Assembly: GCF_012489685.1 (NCBI RefSeq)
Contig: NC_080043.1
Span: 39,633,127 to 39,697,126, forward strand
Length of the DNA: 64,000 nt
Reading direction: 5' to 3'
Source of the DNA: Lotus japonicus
Taxonomy: Eukaryota > Streptophyta > Magnoliopsida > Fabales > Fabaceae
How positions within the stretch are numbered: the first letter of the stretch is position 1; the number at the start of each line of letters is the position of its first letter. Under the pieces are notes generated by a model, which saw only the letters and a list, made by a program, of their open reading frames with translations, was not told the origin of the DNA and did no database searches. Made by a program: the position numbers and the translations under genes. Below, piece after piece: positions 35,301 through 45,791 of this stretch.

Positions 35301-36300
35301 TTTATATGGAGCAGCCTCCTGGATTTGTTGATCCTCGTTTTCCAACTCATGTGTGTCGGTTGAACAAGGCTCTCTATGGCCTCAAACAGGCGCCTCGTGC
35401 TTGGTTTCAGCGCTTGAGCTCTTTTCTCCTGCGTTGTGGTTTTTCGTGTAGTCGGGCTGATCCATCCTTGTTCTTTTTCTACAAAGAACATATTACTCTT
35501 TATCTTCTTGTGTATGTTGATAACATCATTCTTACTAGTAGTGATCACTCTCTTCTGTCTCGCCAATAAATATCTGGGTAAGCTTGACTACTTCCTTGGT
35601 CTTGAGATCACTTATACTGCTGATGGTTTGTTCTTGGGACAAGCCAAATATGCCTATGATTTGCTTTCTCGTGCTCTGATGCTTGAGGCCAGTCCTGTTT
35701 CGACGCCCTTGGCTGCTGGTTCTCACCTTGTCAGTTCCGGTGAGGCCTACTCAGATCCTACACATTATCGCTCTTTGGTTAGGGCCTTGCAGTACTTGAC
35801 TATTACTCGCTCTAACTTGTCATATGCTGTTAATACCGTTAGTCAGTTCCTTCAGGTTCCGACTGTGGATCATTTTCAGGCTGTCAAACGCATTCTTCGT
35901 TATGTCTGTGGCACGCAATACTTTGGTCTTATGTTTCTTGGTGATAATCTCTTGTCTTCGAGTGCCAAGAAACAACCTACTATTGCTCGCTCTAGTTGTG
36001 AATCTGAGTCCCGCGCTATGGCTAATTCTGCTTCTGAGCTAGTTTGGTTGCTTAATCTTCTTCATGAGCTTTGTGTTCGGTTATTAGCGACTCCACTTCT
36101 TCTTAGTGACAACTAGAGTGCCTTGTTTATGGCTCAAAATCTCGTTGCTCATAAGCATGGCAAACACATTGACTTGAATTGTCACTTCGTTCGTGAGCTG
36201 GTTTCCTCTGGTACCCACTTCTCTCCAGCTTGCTGATATTTTCACTAAGGCGTTACCTCGTCCGTTGTTTGACCTTTTTAGATCAAAGCCTCGGGTTGGT
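32312..36300 (+). pseudogene. gag-pol of the 31.5-kb copia element; catalytic residues lost
   Basis: Gag is open from ATG 32312 to TAG 32936 (209 codons) and continues out of frame; a CQLCRKQGHFADKC knuckle is legible at about 33113-33154. Protease YMDTGATSHMT at 33247. Integrase has WHSRLGH and CCTSC, HCDLWGP, but QSENGTKF where the second catalytic Asp is expected. A TAG stops it at 34111. Reverse transcriptase (34900-35540) shows LNVKNAFLHG and YVDNIIL, i.e. Asn in place of Asp in two of the three catalytic positions. RNase H has lost its first part (LGDNLLSSSAKKQ follows FGLMF directly). Many later stops. The element is dead. Confidence 0.9.
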
Positions 36301-36328
36301 CTTCACCCAACGCTAAGCTTGACGGGGG

Positions 36329-36364
36329 TGTTAGAGATAAATAGGCAGAATATCCTACGGGATA
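36329..36364 (+). repeat. 3' LTR, first part, of the 31.5-kb copia element
   Basis: Follows the polypurine-like GACGGGGG; resumes at 41182-41312 after the nested insertion. Confidence 0.9.
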
Positions 36365-37067
36365 TGTAAGACCCAAGTTTTTAAGCTTAGAATAAGTGGA
36401 AAAGATTTCCATTTACGATTAGGCTTGATGTATCGTGAAAGGAAACCTGAACTAGAGTTTACCAAATGAAATAAATTTATGAAGGAGAAAGTTCAGGAAA
36501 AGTCAAAGGATTATATCGAAGTCGATAAAAGTTATAGCACGATCGTTATACACTTAAACCTAGGTCAGAAACCCTAGTATATAGCTAGTTTTCACTTTTA
36601 AGCACGATGGAAGTTAATTCCAAAAATCTTCAGAGAAATGTTAGAACTTCTCTTTTTCCATATATCACAACCGTTTCGAGGCGAAACTCTAGGATCTACG
36701 AACGTCCGATTCCAATCATCGGAAGTTTGCCGAAACCGAAACCCTGGTATTTCAAAACCCTAGAATTTCTCGACAATGAAGACTTTTTCTATTCAGAGAT
36801 TCAAATGAATATTCCACACGTGTACACCCATTTCTCTTGATGATTTCAATCTTTCTTCAGAAGGAAGTTTTCTATTCCGACATTCGATGCAAAAAGCAAC
36901 TTATCGGGTAAAATAGTTTTATACCGACTATGCATTAGTTGCCAAAAATACAAGGAGACCTCTTTATGGTTTTGGAATTCTTTTGCCAAAACATATCTAT
37001 TAATTCACGGAGAATGACGCCGGAAAAATCAGATTCGCGAAACTTTCATTTTCCCGCGAATTTCCAT

Positions 37068-37080
37068 CTTCTATATATAG
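37068..37080 (+). promoter_or_regulatory. TATA region of long LTR copy A
   Basis: CTTCTATATATAGC after CATTTTCCCGCGAATTT; copy B has CGCCTATAAATAGCGCG after a matching CATTTTCCCGCGA, so the position is conserved between copies. Confidence 0.6.
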
Positions 37081-38289
37081 CAAAGAAAGGAAGAAAAACA
37101 CAAATTTTCCTCCATTTTTCTCTCCAAACCCGCGGCCAAGAACAAGGAAGAAGGAAGAAGAGTTTTTGTTCAATCCTTGCTTGATCGTCGATCAATCAGT
37201 TTCTACTTCAAGGTTTCGAGGTATAATCGCTAATCCTTACCTCTGATCGCTTTTTCCATAGCTTTTCTGTAGACTTTTCTGAGCTGATAGTTTATGGGTT
37301 TTTGCAAAACTATCCTGAATCTTTCATTTCTGATTCTAAACCTCTTCTTTATGTGCCCAAGATCACTTCTGCCGGATTAGATTTTCCGTTATGTCGCCGG
37401 AATTCCGTCGGAATCAAATTTAGCCTAAAATACCCATTTTTTGAGTTTTTGAGGTAAAGCTTCAACCTTTAGGCTAAAAACTATCGCCTTAGCTTAGTGC
37501 TAGTAGGATTAGTTGTCATAAACGTCGTTGGTGACGTCCCTGCAAAATTTGGTTTTTGGGATTTCAGTTTTGAAATTTCTAAGTTAAAAATCATGACCAA
37601 AATACCCCTGCGACAGTTTTTGATCCAATAATTTTTCCGAGTTCAGAATAACCTTAGTTACGGCTAATGATAGCATAGGAACCAAGTTTGATCGAAGAAA
37701 AATCGAGTCTCCTAATTACCTAAAGTGGCCGAGCCTATAGGGGGAGGAGGAGGAAAATTTCCTTTTCCGAAAACTTGTCTTTCGCGCTAGATTATCGTAC
37801 CTTAGAGTATAGATTACTTCGTGTAACCTTAGTGATGTATTGATAGCTTAGTTTCCGATAGATTCTGATAGTATTTATGTGGTTTTGCTCTAAAGGTGAT
37901 TTTGAGGAATTTCCAACGGAGCAAGGCTTTGATTGTGAAGGAACTTTAGGAGATAACTCTGGAGAACCTACAGGTGAGGGCATCTCACTGAATCTCTAGT
38001 TAATGCTTAGGGTCGATGCTTTCGACATTGTTTACTGTTTATGCACTGGATTGTGTGTGATTGAAAAATGTTTTCTGAGGCTTCGGCTGACAATGTAGAT
38101 GATGAATCTACTGAATGCTTTTGAGATTGACTTATATGCCAAGTGCTAATTGGGTAATTTAGGATGTGTGGTGCATGCCTTATATGCTAAGTGCTATGTG
38201 GTTATTGCTTAAGATATTGACATATGACATGTTGATTGATTTTGATGAGTTAATTCTGCTTTTGCACTATAATCTGAGATTCTGGATCG

Positions 38290-39200
38290 TGAGAATAGCG
38301 GGCAGGTCATGCCGATTTTATTTTGAGAGTTTTGAGAAAGCTTGATAGGACGAATGAGATTCGGGCCTTGTTATGATGTTTATGGATCGAGACATTCTCT
38401 GGAGTCATTTGGGGATTAGGAGATCCCGAGAACTGATAGGATTTGCGATAAGACTAAAAGGATACTATTTTGTAAAGAAAACTCATAAGACATTAAACAA
38501 ACTCTAAATTTTTAAGTAATGATAACAAACTCGAAAGGAAGCTTCGGATGCAAATCTTAGTTTTGGAAAACGAGAAGTGTCGTCGGATCCGAGGGTTGAG
38601 AAAGTTGAGAGGCTTCGAGTATGTAGATGTATTGGTGCTGTTGGAGCAGGGTTTGTTGTTGTGCTGTTGGAGCAGCTATGCTGTTGGGCTATCCTGGGGA
38701 TAAGTCCGGGGAATTGATAGTTCCCGAGTATGTGATACTCTGGTGCTGTTGGAGCAGCTATGTGTTGTTGTGGAGTGTGTCTTTTGTCGCAGAATCGACT
38801 TTACCTTAGGGTAAGCTTTTAGAGACTTTAATTTACCTAGAACACGTGGCGACGTGTCGAGTGAGGACGGAGACGTTGTTTGACTAATCATCCTGCATTC
38901 ATGCAACATTAATGGGGTATTAACACAGGACGTACTCTGGACCTCGTCGGTTTCCAAAATGGTCATAAGACCCGGAATGCCGTGAAAGAGCGTTTATAGA
39001 CGTCTCTTGTAGCAGACCGAAATGGCAGACCTACGGGTTTACTGCTGATCTGACTACCGCTGTCGTTGGAGTAAGAGGCACGCGGGCCGAAATGGTTCCA
39101 CCGTGGCTGGTGTTAGGGCTGATCCGTTTGATGTCCATCCCTTTCCGGAATGCATGTGGTTGACTGGGTTAACCTGCATATCATATCATGCAACATGCAT
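38290..39200 (+). repeat. Stem-loop-rich cluster in long LTR copy A
   Basis: Successive inverted pairs with short loops: GGGAT-TAGGAG-ATCCC (38412), TATCC-TG-GGGATA (38692), GGGAA-TTGATAG-TTCCC (38710), GAGTA-TGTGA-TACTC (38728), ACACGT-GGCG-ACGTGT (38841), GTAG...CTAC around CCGAAATGG (39008-39033). The unit GGTGCTGTTGGAGCAG recurs three times (38630-38760). The cluster occupies the same relative place as the array in copy B. Confidence 0.55.
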
Positions 39201-39434
39201 ACTAATTTAGTTGTCGAATGTGATTGTTATTTGTTAATCCTATTTGGAACATGTTAATTGTTACTATTGCTGTTATGTTCATTATGGAATATGTAACCCT
39301 AGGATGTTATCCCTAGCTATAAGCCTAAGTGGCTATTCTATTATCTGTATCTATCGATGTTATTATTTACATAATTCTTTGGAGTTGACCCTCGCGTCTT
39401 CTGTGTGTGCTTTGGCGGACAAACGCCCTTTGTC

Positions 39435-39598
39435 AGATGTCCACGACGGTCTAGATCATGATGGTTCACCCTTCGGGGGGAACTAGAGTTGAGATGCTGG
39501 AACAGGAGCGCATCGCGGTAGCGAGAGGAGGACGGATGGTGTACTTAGACTAGGTCGTTCTGAATTCAGATTCGGACGACGATCATGCTAGCATGTAG
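39435..39598 (+). pseudogene. Decayed LTR-internal ORF, copy A
   Basis: Nucleotides from GAGTTGACCCT (39384) onward align with the start of the copy B ORF region. The frame reads HPFGG-like FGGTRVEMLEQ, then a TAG at about 39551, then VVLNSDSDDDHASM. Compare copy B SPSGGIRYELLDRD and its DSDSDSE acidic tail. The middle is missing, so it is a shortened relic. Confidence 0.45.
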
Positions 39599-39705
39599 GT
39601 TTTAGTGCTGGTGTGAGCTCCTCGAGATGGGATTAGTGTAGGAGTAGAGTCTTAGCTCTGAACATTGAAATTCTGGTTCTCGCACAGGACAGATGTCGAA
39701 CGCGA

Positions 39706-40768
39706 TGTTGGGACAATCGGTTCCACAATTGCACAACAGTACAGAAATTAAGCCACACGTTTAATACAATAGAAACAACACAGTAGCAACAATAAATCAC
39801 CAAAAAAACACAGAGAATTGATAACCCAGTTCGGTGTCAAAACACCTACGTCTGGAGGATACCAATCCAGGAGTCAATCCACTATCTTAGTAATAGCTCT
39901 CAGGTCATACATGAAAGTCCCTCCTATACCTAAGTACTCCCCCTTAGTATAGAGCCTCTTCAATGTCTACCACTATTACAACAAGTGAATCTAGCTTAGC
40001 CCTTCTCCTCTAAGCTATGAGAAAACTTTCTCTAACCCCTAAAGACCACTGCCACAGCGATCAAGACATGTTTATCAATAAACAAGTTTGATGAGATTAC
40101 AACTCAACTAAACATATCAACTTAGTACTTGCAATAGCACAGGAATCACTAAGTTGTTACAATACTCACAACAAGACTCAAATAATAAACCCTAAGATCA
40201 GTATATCACACTCAGAATCCCTATTTTGCTAGGGTTTATAAACTCCTTTATATAGACGTTCACGTGAGGCTTGGATCTTCAATGGGCCGAACGTCATAGA
40301 GTCCACAACAGCACTTCTGGAAAGAATCTTCAAGAATCAAATCTTACCAGAATAAAATAACAGAACCAAGTAAGTTTAAATTCAAACTTTGAGATATACT
40401 TGGTTCACACGTTATCAATCTTGTTACTTCAGCCAAGATTAAAACAAACACGCCTTCAGAAGATAAAACGCACAGCATAGGATAAATCTTCTGAATTCCC
40501 TTACAGTCAGCAGCCCAACAAATAACTTGATTTCAGCGATTGAACCACCAACATACGTAAACACACCATGTTGTTCCAGATGTTGGAACATATGGTTGCA
40601 CATCATGTTTTGAGCAAAATGCAGCCAAGAAAAAGAACTACAATCTCCCCTTTTGGCAAATTTTGGCTAAAACATGAACTGAAGGTCAAATAAGCACAAA
40701 CAGCAGTACTCAAACAACATTAGCTAAAATGCAGACAATCATAACAAAGGAACAACAAACATCATTTG
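39706..40768 (-). mobile_element. Copia 3' LTR plus short internal piece nested in the long LTR
   Basis: The LTR spans 39706-40642 (plus strand TGTTGGGACAATCGG ... AAGAACTACA); on the minus strand it is preceded by the polypurine AAAAGGGGAGAT. Homology to long LTR copy B is broken between about 39705 and 40769 and resumes at TTTCTTTGGGGACAGGGTAG. No 5' LTR or coding region remains and no target duplication is visible. Confidence 0.65.
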
Positions 40769-41181
40769 TTTTCTTTGGGGACAGGGTAGTTTCCCACCTA
40801 TAGCTTTTTGTGTGGTTTCTTTACGGGAATCACAGAGAGTTGGTTGGACTTAGGAGGTCTTGCTTCAGGCCGATGGGCCAGCTTATTCTCAGTTTTGAGG
40901 GATGGTGTTGTGGACACTTGACCTTTCTTGTGGATTGTACCATTTGCCTTCGGGCGTTACACTTTTCTTTCCGTCACTGGAGGATTACTCGTGACGAGGT
41001 TACTACTACAGCGGGGGCTGTTTATATATTGTATATTAGTTCTGATTATTGTTATTGTTGGGTTTTATTTATTTCAGCCTTGTCTTAGTTATTATTATAA
41101 AAAAAAAATATTCACGTTTTTCCGCATTAAGTTTATTTTGTTACTAAAGTGACGCCACCGAAATCGGGGTGTTACAGGATA

Positions 41182-41312
41182 TTTCTTTATTTATTTATTG
41201 ACTTATTTTGTAATATGCCTCAGAATATTCTTAGCATATTCTGTACTTTCATTATTATAAATAATATTGTCTACCTCACACACAATTTGTGGTGAGAGTA
41301 TCCAATCTTACA
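41182..41312 (+). repeat. 3' LTR, second part, of the 31.5-kb copia element
   Basis: Continues the LTR from 36364 and ends CCAATCTTACA before the duplication GCTTG. Confidence 0.9.
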
Positions 41313-41317
41313 GCTTG

Positions 41318-42772
41318 CATTCTGGGTTACAGTGTATGCCTGTATGGTGGGTAGATTGCGGTTGTCGGTTCTGGGTGGGGACTCAGTGTGTTTACTCAGG
41401 GTTGTTTTAAGGGGTGCTGTGTGGATTTAAGCTAGCTGATTAATGTGCTACAATACAACATATTTGAACCCAACTTGGATCTCCACAAAATCAAAGAATT
41501 CCCCAAAAAGAAGCAGTAACCTGTGACAGAACACCTGGAATCAATACAGCATCATGAAACCAAAAAATTACACTGTAGAATTTCAGGGAAAGAGGTGGTT
41601 ATGTGATTTTTTCTGGTCTGTGTGATTTATGGCCTTGGTGGAAGGTTAAAGATCTGTTGGGGATTAAAGATGAAGAAAGGTGCTGTTGTTGCCAGTAAAA
41701 TAAGGTATGGAGAGGTTGTTTTAGTGCAGATGGTGAATTCTTTTGCCTAGGTTGAAACAGAAAAGATAGATAAATTATGTGATTTTTTTAGATAAGCCAT
41801 AAAATATATTGAAAATGAACTACGAGGGGTAATTCAACCCAATACAAAGAGAATAAGAACAAGTAGCAAGGATAGCTAAAGACATTACAGTAAAATGCAT
41901 CTCAAGTTTTACACTTAAAAAGAAACCCTTAGAAGCTAGACTTTAGAAAAAATTCTTCATTCCTTATTAGGAAAACCTCCTTGCTGCAAATAATGATCAC
42001 ATACATCATTTATTCAATGAATCTAAAAAACTAATTTTTGCTTATAATTGTGACAGGAGGGTGTAAAAGTTTCTCGAGCTGATCATCCTTGCCATTCAAA
42101 TCGATCATTAAATTTAGCATTTTACACTAACATAAGGACTCTGATTTCGAGTTGGTCTAGCATAACTAGTATTCGATTTAAACTATCATACCTACCTTTG
42201 CAATAAGCAATGGGGCTTTTCCGAACTAGTTGCAGCATTTTCTTCTGAATTTGGACTAAGAAGCTTATATTTCGAATGAGCCTTGTGTCTTTAATTAATA
42301 CAACTTCTCTTCTATTTAACAATCTATGCTAAGCTTTAGTTTCAAAAAAAAAAAAAAATCTATGCTAAGCTTCTTTCAACACTTGGCTAATTTTGAAATT
42401 TCGTATTAAGGTTTACCAGTAAGTTTTTAATTTTTTTAATTTTGGGCAACAAAATTTATTGAAATATATAGAAAGGTGATAAACAACACTTCTCAGCATG
42501 AGTACAATGACTAAGCCACAAAATAATTAAGCTGATAAAAAGTAAAAACTGAACCACCACTAAATAAGAAACCCCACAAAAACCTCAATCACAAATCCTA
42601 CTAGCATGATCGCATGCTTTAACATCATTTAAGTTTAAATTGCTTGTTTCCTTTCAAAACATAGTGCAAAATATAGATAGAAAAACAAGGACAAACTTGG
42701 ACAAGAACATCAATAAGAACAGAGTGACACATATATATTGTGGCTCTTCTTATCTCTTGTGAACAGGGAATA
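41318..42772. other. Intergenic sequence between the copia element and copy 2
   Basis: AT-rich, with short non-homologous open frames only. I see no gene, and no repeat boundary that I can support. Confidence 0.5.
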
Positions 42773-44395
42773 CTAGGGATACACCTCAATGAGAGATCTG
42801 AAGCCTAGAACTGGGGTTATCTTGAAGTTACTGAAGCCTACTGAGAAAAACAGTTCGGCCAAATCTTTCTCATTTCTCTCTTTCCCATCAAACAATGTCA
42901 TCATATCCAAATTATAGAAGAGCTTTGTTTCAAAAAAATTACTATCTCCCTTCTCATTCTCGATGACCACGTCTATGATTATCAATTTTCCTTCTCTTGA
43001 GAGTGCCTCCTTGCAATTCTTCAGTATTTTCAAGCATTTTTCATCGTTCCAATCATGCAATATCCACTTCATGCAATTCAAAGCATAACAAGATTAAATA
43101 ATAATTTACTATTAATTAAGTAAATAAGGTCATTCATAAATCACGTAACAGCGATGAATTACTTTTGAAACTTCACCTTTGCAGCCTTTTTAACCACCAC
43201 AAAGTTAAAAGTAGTGGAAAAATATAAAATTTTCACTTTGTGATGGTCAAAAACCGACACAAAAATGATGTGTTAAAAACAGTCGTTACTATTACGTGAT
43301 AGACAAAACATTAATGTTCAGTACACTAGTTAACCTAATATTATGTTTTTCGTTGGTAAGTCTAGAAGAAGGACAAATGATTGATGTAGCAATTATCTTA
43401 GGCCTTAATTATTAAAACAAGGTCAACATTAAAATAATAGAGTTAATTTAAAAGGTATATCTATACAGGAATTAGTGATGAACACAACATTCAGTCAACA
43501 CCTTTGTGACACACGTATCAATGGTGGTCCACAGGTCGCAACTAATGCGCGTGTCAACATGGTGTCAATCCTAATTTATATGTCTATCAGTCTATGCTTA
43601 AAATCTCATGTAACATTTTACCTTCAACAAAATTGCATTGGCAGGAGGAGTTGCCTCAAACATGTTCCCTCCAACATATTTAATGTTTTCACTACCTTGC
43701 AAGCCAGCAACAACATGTGGGAGATCAAATACAATGCATTCAAGTTGTGGGAATGATTTGGCAATGGCCTTAACAAAATTCCCTGTGCCTCCCCCAACAT
43801 CAACCAGTGTCTCCAATCCATGGAACACCCCATTACATTTCTCCATCACCACAGAGGAAACCAATTGCATATCACTACTAGCCATGGCATCATTGAATAA
43901 GTGATTGATTTTGGGGTTATAGGCAGCATATTCCCATAATGACATCCCATGTTTTGTGTAAAAAGGTGTAGGATCATCATTTTTGAACCATGTTGAAAGT
44001 TGATACCATGGCTTAGCCAAAATTGGGTCAAGTGTGATATTCAAGAAAGATGTCATATTAAAGGGGTGATCCTTAAGAAGTAATCTAGATGCATCAGTAA
44101 GCTCATAGCTCACTTCATGCTGGTTTTCAGATACATTTAGCTGAGTAAAGAATCCCAAATTGGTCAAATTTTGCATCAAGCGATAGATGCCACTGGTTTT
44201 GGAGGGGTGGATCGGAAGAGAAGCAATGAGTTGTGAAAGTGGCATGGGTTGAGCATAATCATGTATGATATCTGGTATGCATAATTCAACTGCACATTTA
44301 AGGGACATAGAGTTTATGAAACTATAAATGTGATTGAACACGTGGGATTGAGCTTGAAACAGTTTAGCACCACTGTCTTCACCATTGAACACCAT
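42773..44395 (-). CDS. Isoflavone O-methyltransferase-like protein, copy 2
   Basis: Same family and exon layout as copy 1, on the opposite strand so the 3' ends face each other. Exon 1 44395-43622 (258 codons), intron 43621-43067 (555 bp, GT...AG), exon 2 43066-42773; 355 aa. Motifs are FQAQSHVFNHIYSFINSMSL, LVDVGGGTGNF, FDLPHVVAGL, YVGGNMF, WILHDWNDEKCLKIL with the catalytic His, FDGKERNEKDLAELF, and the final SLIEVYP. Compared with copy 1 it lacks three residues in the loop after exon 2's KEA (REGKLIII versus KKGKRGKVIII). No stop or frameshift. The copies share promoter sequence, so the duplication included upstream DNA. The substrate is unknown. Confidence 0.88.
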
Positions 44396-44448
44396 AATTT
44401 TGCTACTAGCTAGCTCGATTTTGTTGTAGAATGGACCTTACTTGCGTC

Positions 44449-44457
44449 CATTTATAA
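44449..44457 (-). promoter_or_regulatory. TATA box of the second O-methyltransferase gene
   Basis: Minus strand AGTTATAAATGGACGCAAG, 55 bp before the start codon, matching copy 1. A further shared block (TCTACCTAA.A.TATCACAAC) lies about 0.3 kb upstream at 44725-44750. Confidence 0.75.
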
Positions 44458-44469
44458 CTGCGAGCCAGT

Positions 44470-45737
44470 GTTGCTTTCATCGCATTTATGTTTACCAAAC
44501 TTTAATGTTTTATGAATCGCAAAATAGTTTGTGACACCAGCGACACTACAATACAAATGTTTTATGGTTTCCTTTACTATGCACTTTGTGGTTGTCTAAA
44601 ACTGCCACAAAATTCGGTGGTGTTGCACGACACTGAAAACAGTTCACGTTTCAGCCTTGTTTATGAGAAGAGTAAATATGATATAGTTAAAACAAGTGTA
44701 TTGAGATACTACCATTTCGTTGTGATATTATTAGGTAGAGTTACTCAAAAAGTAGGGACATCTAATATGTGCCATAAAAATGATTCAATACTCTGTTTTT
44801 TTAGGCTTGTTCCATCCATGAACATTGAGATGAGGTATAGTACCTATAGTGTAAGGAACGTGATGTGAGATTCCTAGAGAGAATGAGAGCGTAACCGCTT
44901 TAGAGAGAGAAAGTAAATGAATTTCAATCTTGTTATTTCTCAAATGAGCTAAGAGTCCTTTACAATTGATATTCATCCCATATTTATAGATGTGGAGTTG
45001 AGCTTGGTACATCTAACCCTTCCTATTGGGCCGGTTGGGCCTCGGGGAGGAGGCCCAAATCCCTGGTCCGCTTATTGCCCTAAGCTGGCGCTCCTGGGCG
45101 AGGGACCCTGGGGTCTCGCCCAGTCCACAAGTCCACAAGACACCGAGCTCGAAGCATGAGAGCTGAGTGTGTCTTTAAGTAGAAAAACTAAGGCGACGGT
45201 CCATAAGAAGCCAATTAATGCTAAAACTTGAGGTCTAACAACAAAGAGTAATGGCAAACATGGCTTGATGTTTAAAAGTTTAAAAATTAACATTTTGAAC
45301 TTCTTGCTATGTTCCCCTGGCGGCTCGAGTCCAGAAGTGGGCTTGTGGCGATGGCGCTTGGTTTGCTTGCCTTGCCAAGGTTACGCACGTGCCCTAAATT
45401 GTGATATTTTGACATGTGTTAAGCTTGTGCCACGCGTAGCGCCCCTGAGTGGTGCAAAGGTCAGCAAATCTACGGTATCTCAACTGCTATCTTTGAAACG
45501 TCTCTTCAAATCATAGTAAAACCTGCCAATTTGAATTCGAACCAATAAGCTTCAGCCGTTGTAACTTTTCATTTAATGCGTTGCTCCTGTTTCCTGAAAT
45601 CCGCGCCACACTCCCTTGAGTAATCGTTCCACCTCTGCCATCATGGGGCACGGTTTCCAAACCGCTGCTCATCCCAACTTTTAAATTCTCCCTCACCCCT
45701 CATTCACCACTTCTGGAATCCCTACAACCTGCTAAAG
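44470..45737. other. Upstream region of copy 2 and leader of the next ORF
   Basis: From 44470 to 44690 there are short complementary segments resembling an old MITE. From 44850 to 45300 the sequence is LTR-like (GGGCCTCGGGGAGGAGGCCC and repeated CTGGGCGAGG blocks, 45040-45130). From 45560 a pyrimidine-rich leader runs to the ORF at 45792. No additional gene is supported. Confidence 0.4.
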
Positions 45738-45791
45738 TTGACAACCTTGCGCCCTTCCCCCCTTTCATCCTTATTCTTCCCTTTAGCAGAA

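Larger units (their letters stand above)
36365..41176 (+). mobile_element. Very long solo LTR (gypsy-type likely), copy A
   Basis: A TG...CA unit of 4812 bp (TGTAAGACCCAAGTTTTTAAG ... CGGGGTGTTACA), flanked by 5-bp GGATA (36360-36364 and 41177-41181). No terminal direct repeat and no gag or pol is visible inside, so I call it a solo LTR of a family with unusually long LTRs rather than a full element. On the plus strand a promoter (37068-37080) is followed by a leader with a splice-donor-like AGGTATAATCG at 37219. A copia LTR fragment (39706-40768) is nested in it. Copy B is at 51945-55960, inverted. Tat/Ogre-type gypsy elements have such long LTRs, but the lineage is not proven here. Confidence 0.75.
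31514..41312 (+). mobile_element. Ty1/copia retrotransposon, interrupted in its 3' LTR
   Basis: The 167-bp 5' LTR (31514-31680) and the 3' LTR (36329-36364 plus 41182-41312) share ends TGTTAGAGATAAATAGG ... CCAATCTTACA. The duplication GCTTG lies at 31509-31513 and 41313-41317. I count six LTR differences (about 3.6%). A TGGTATCAGG primer site starts at 31681. A 4.8-kb long LTR of another family sits within the 3' LTR with duplication GGATA. Confidence 0.94.

Noticed and set aside
41318..42772. A possible third gene between the copia element and methyltransferase copy 2
   Set aside because: Only short open frames without motifs, splice pattern or codon bias were found.
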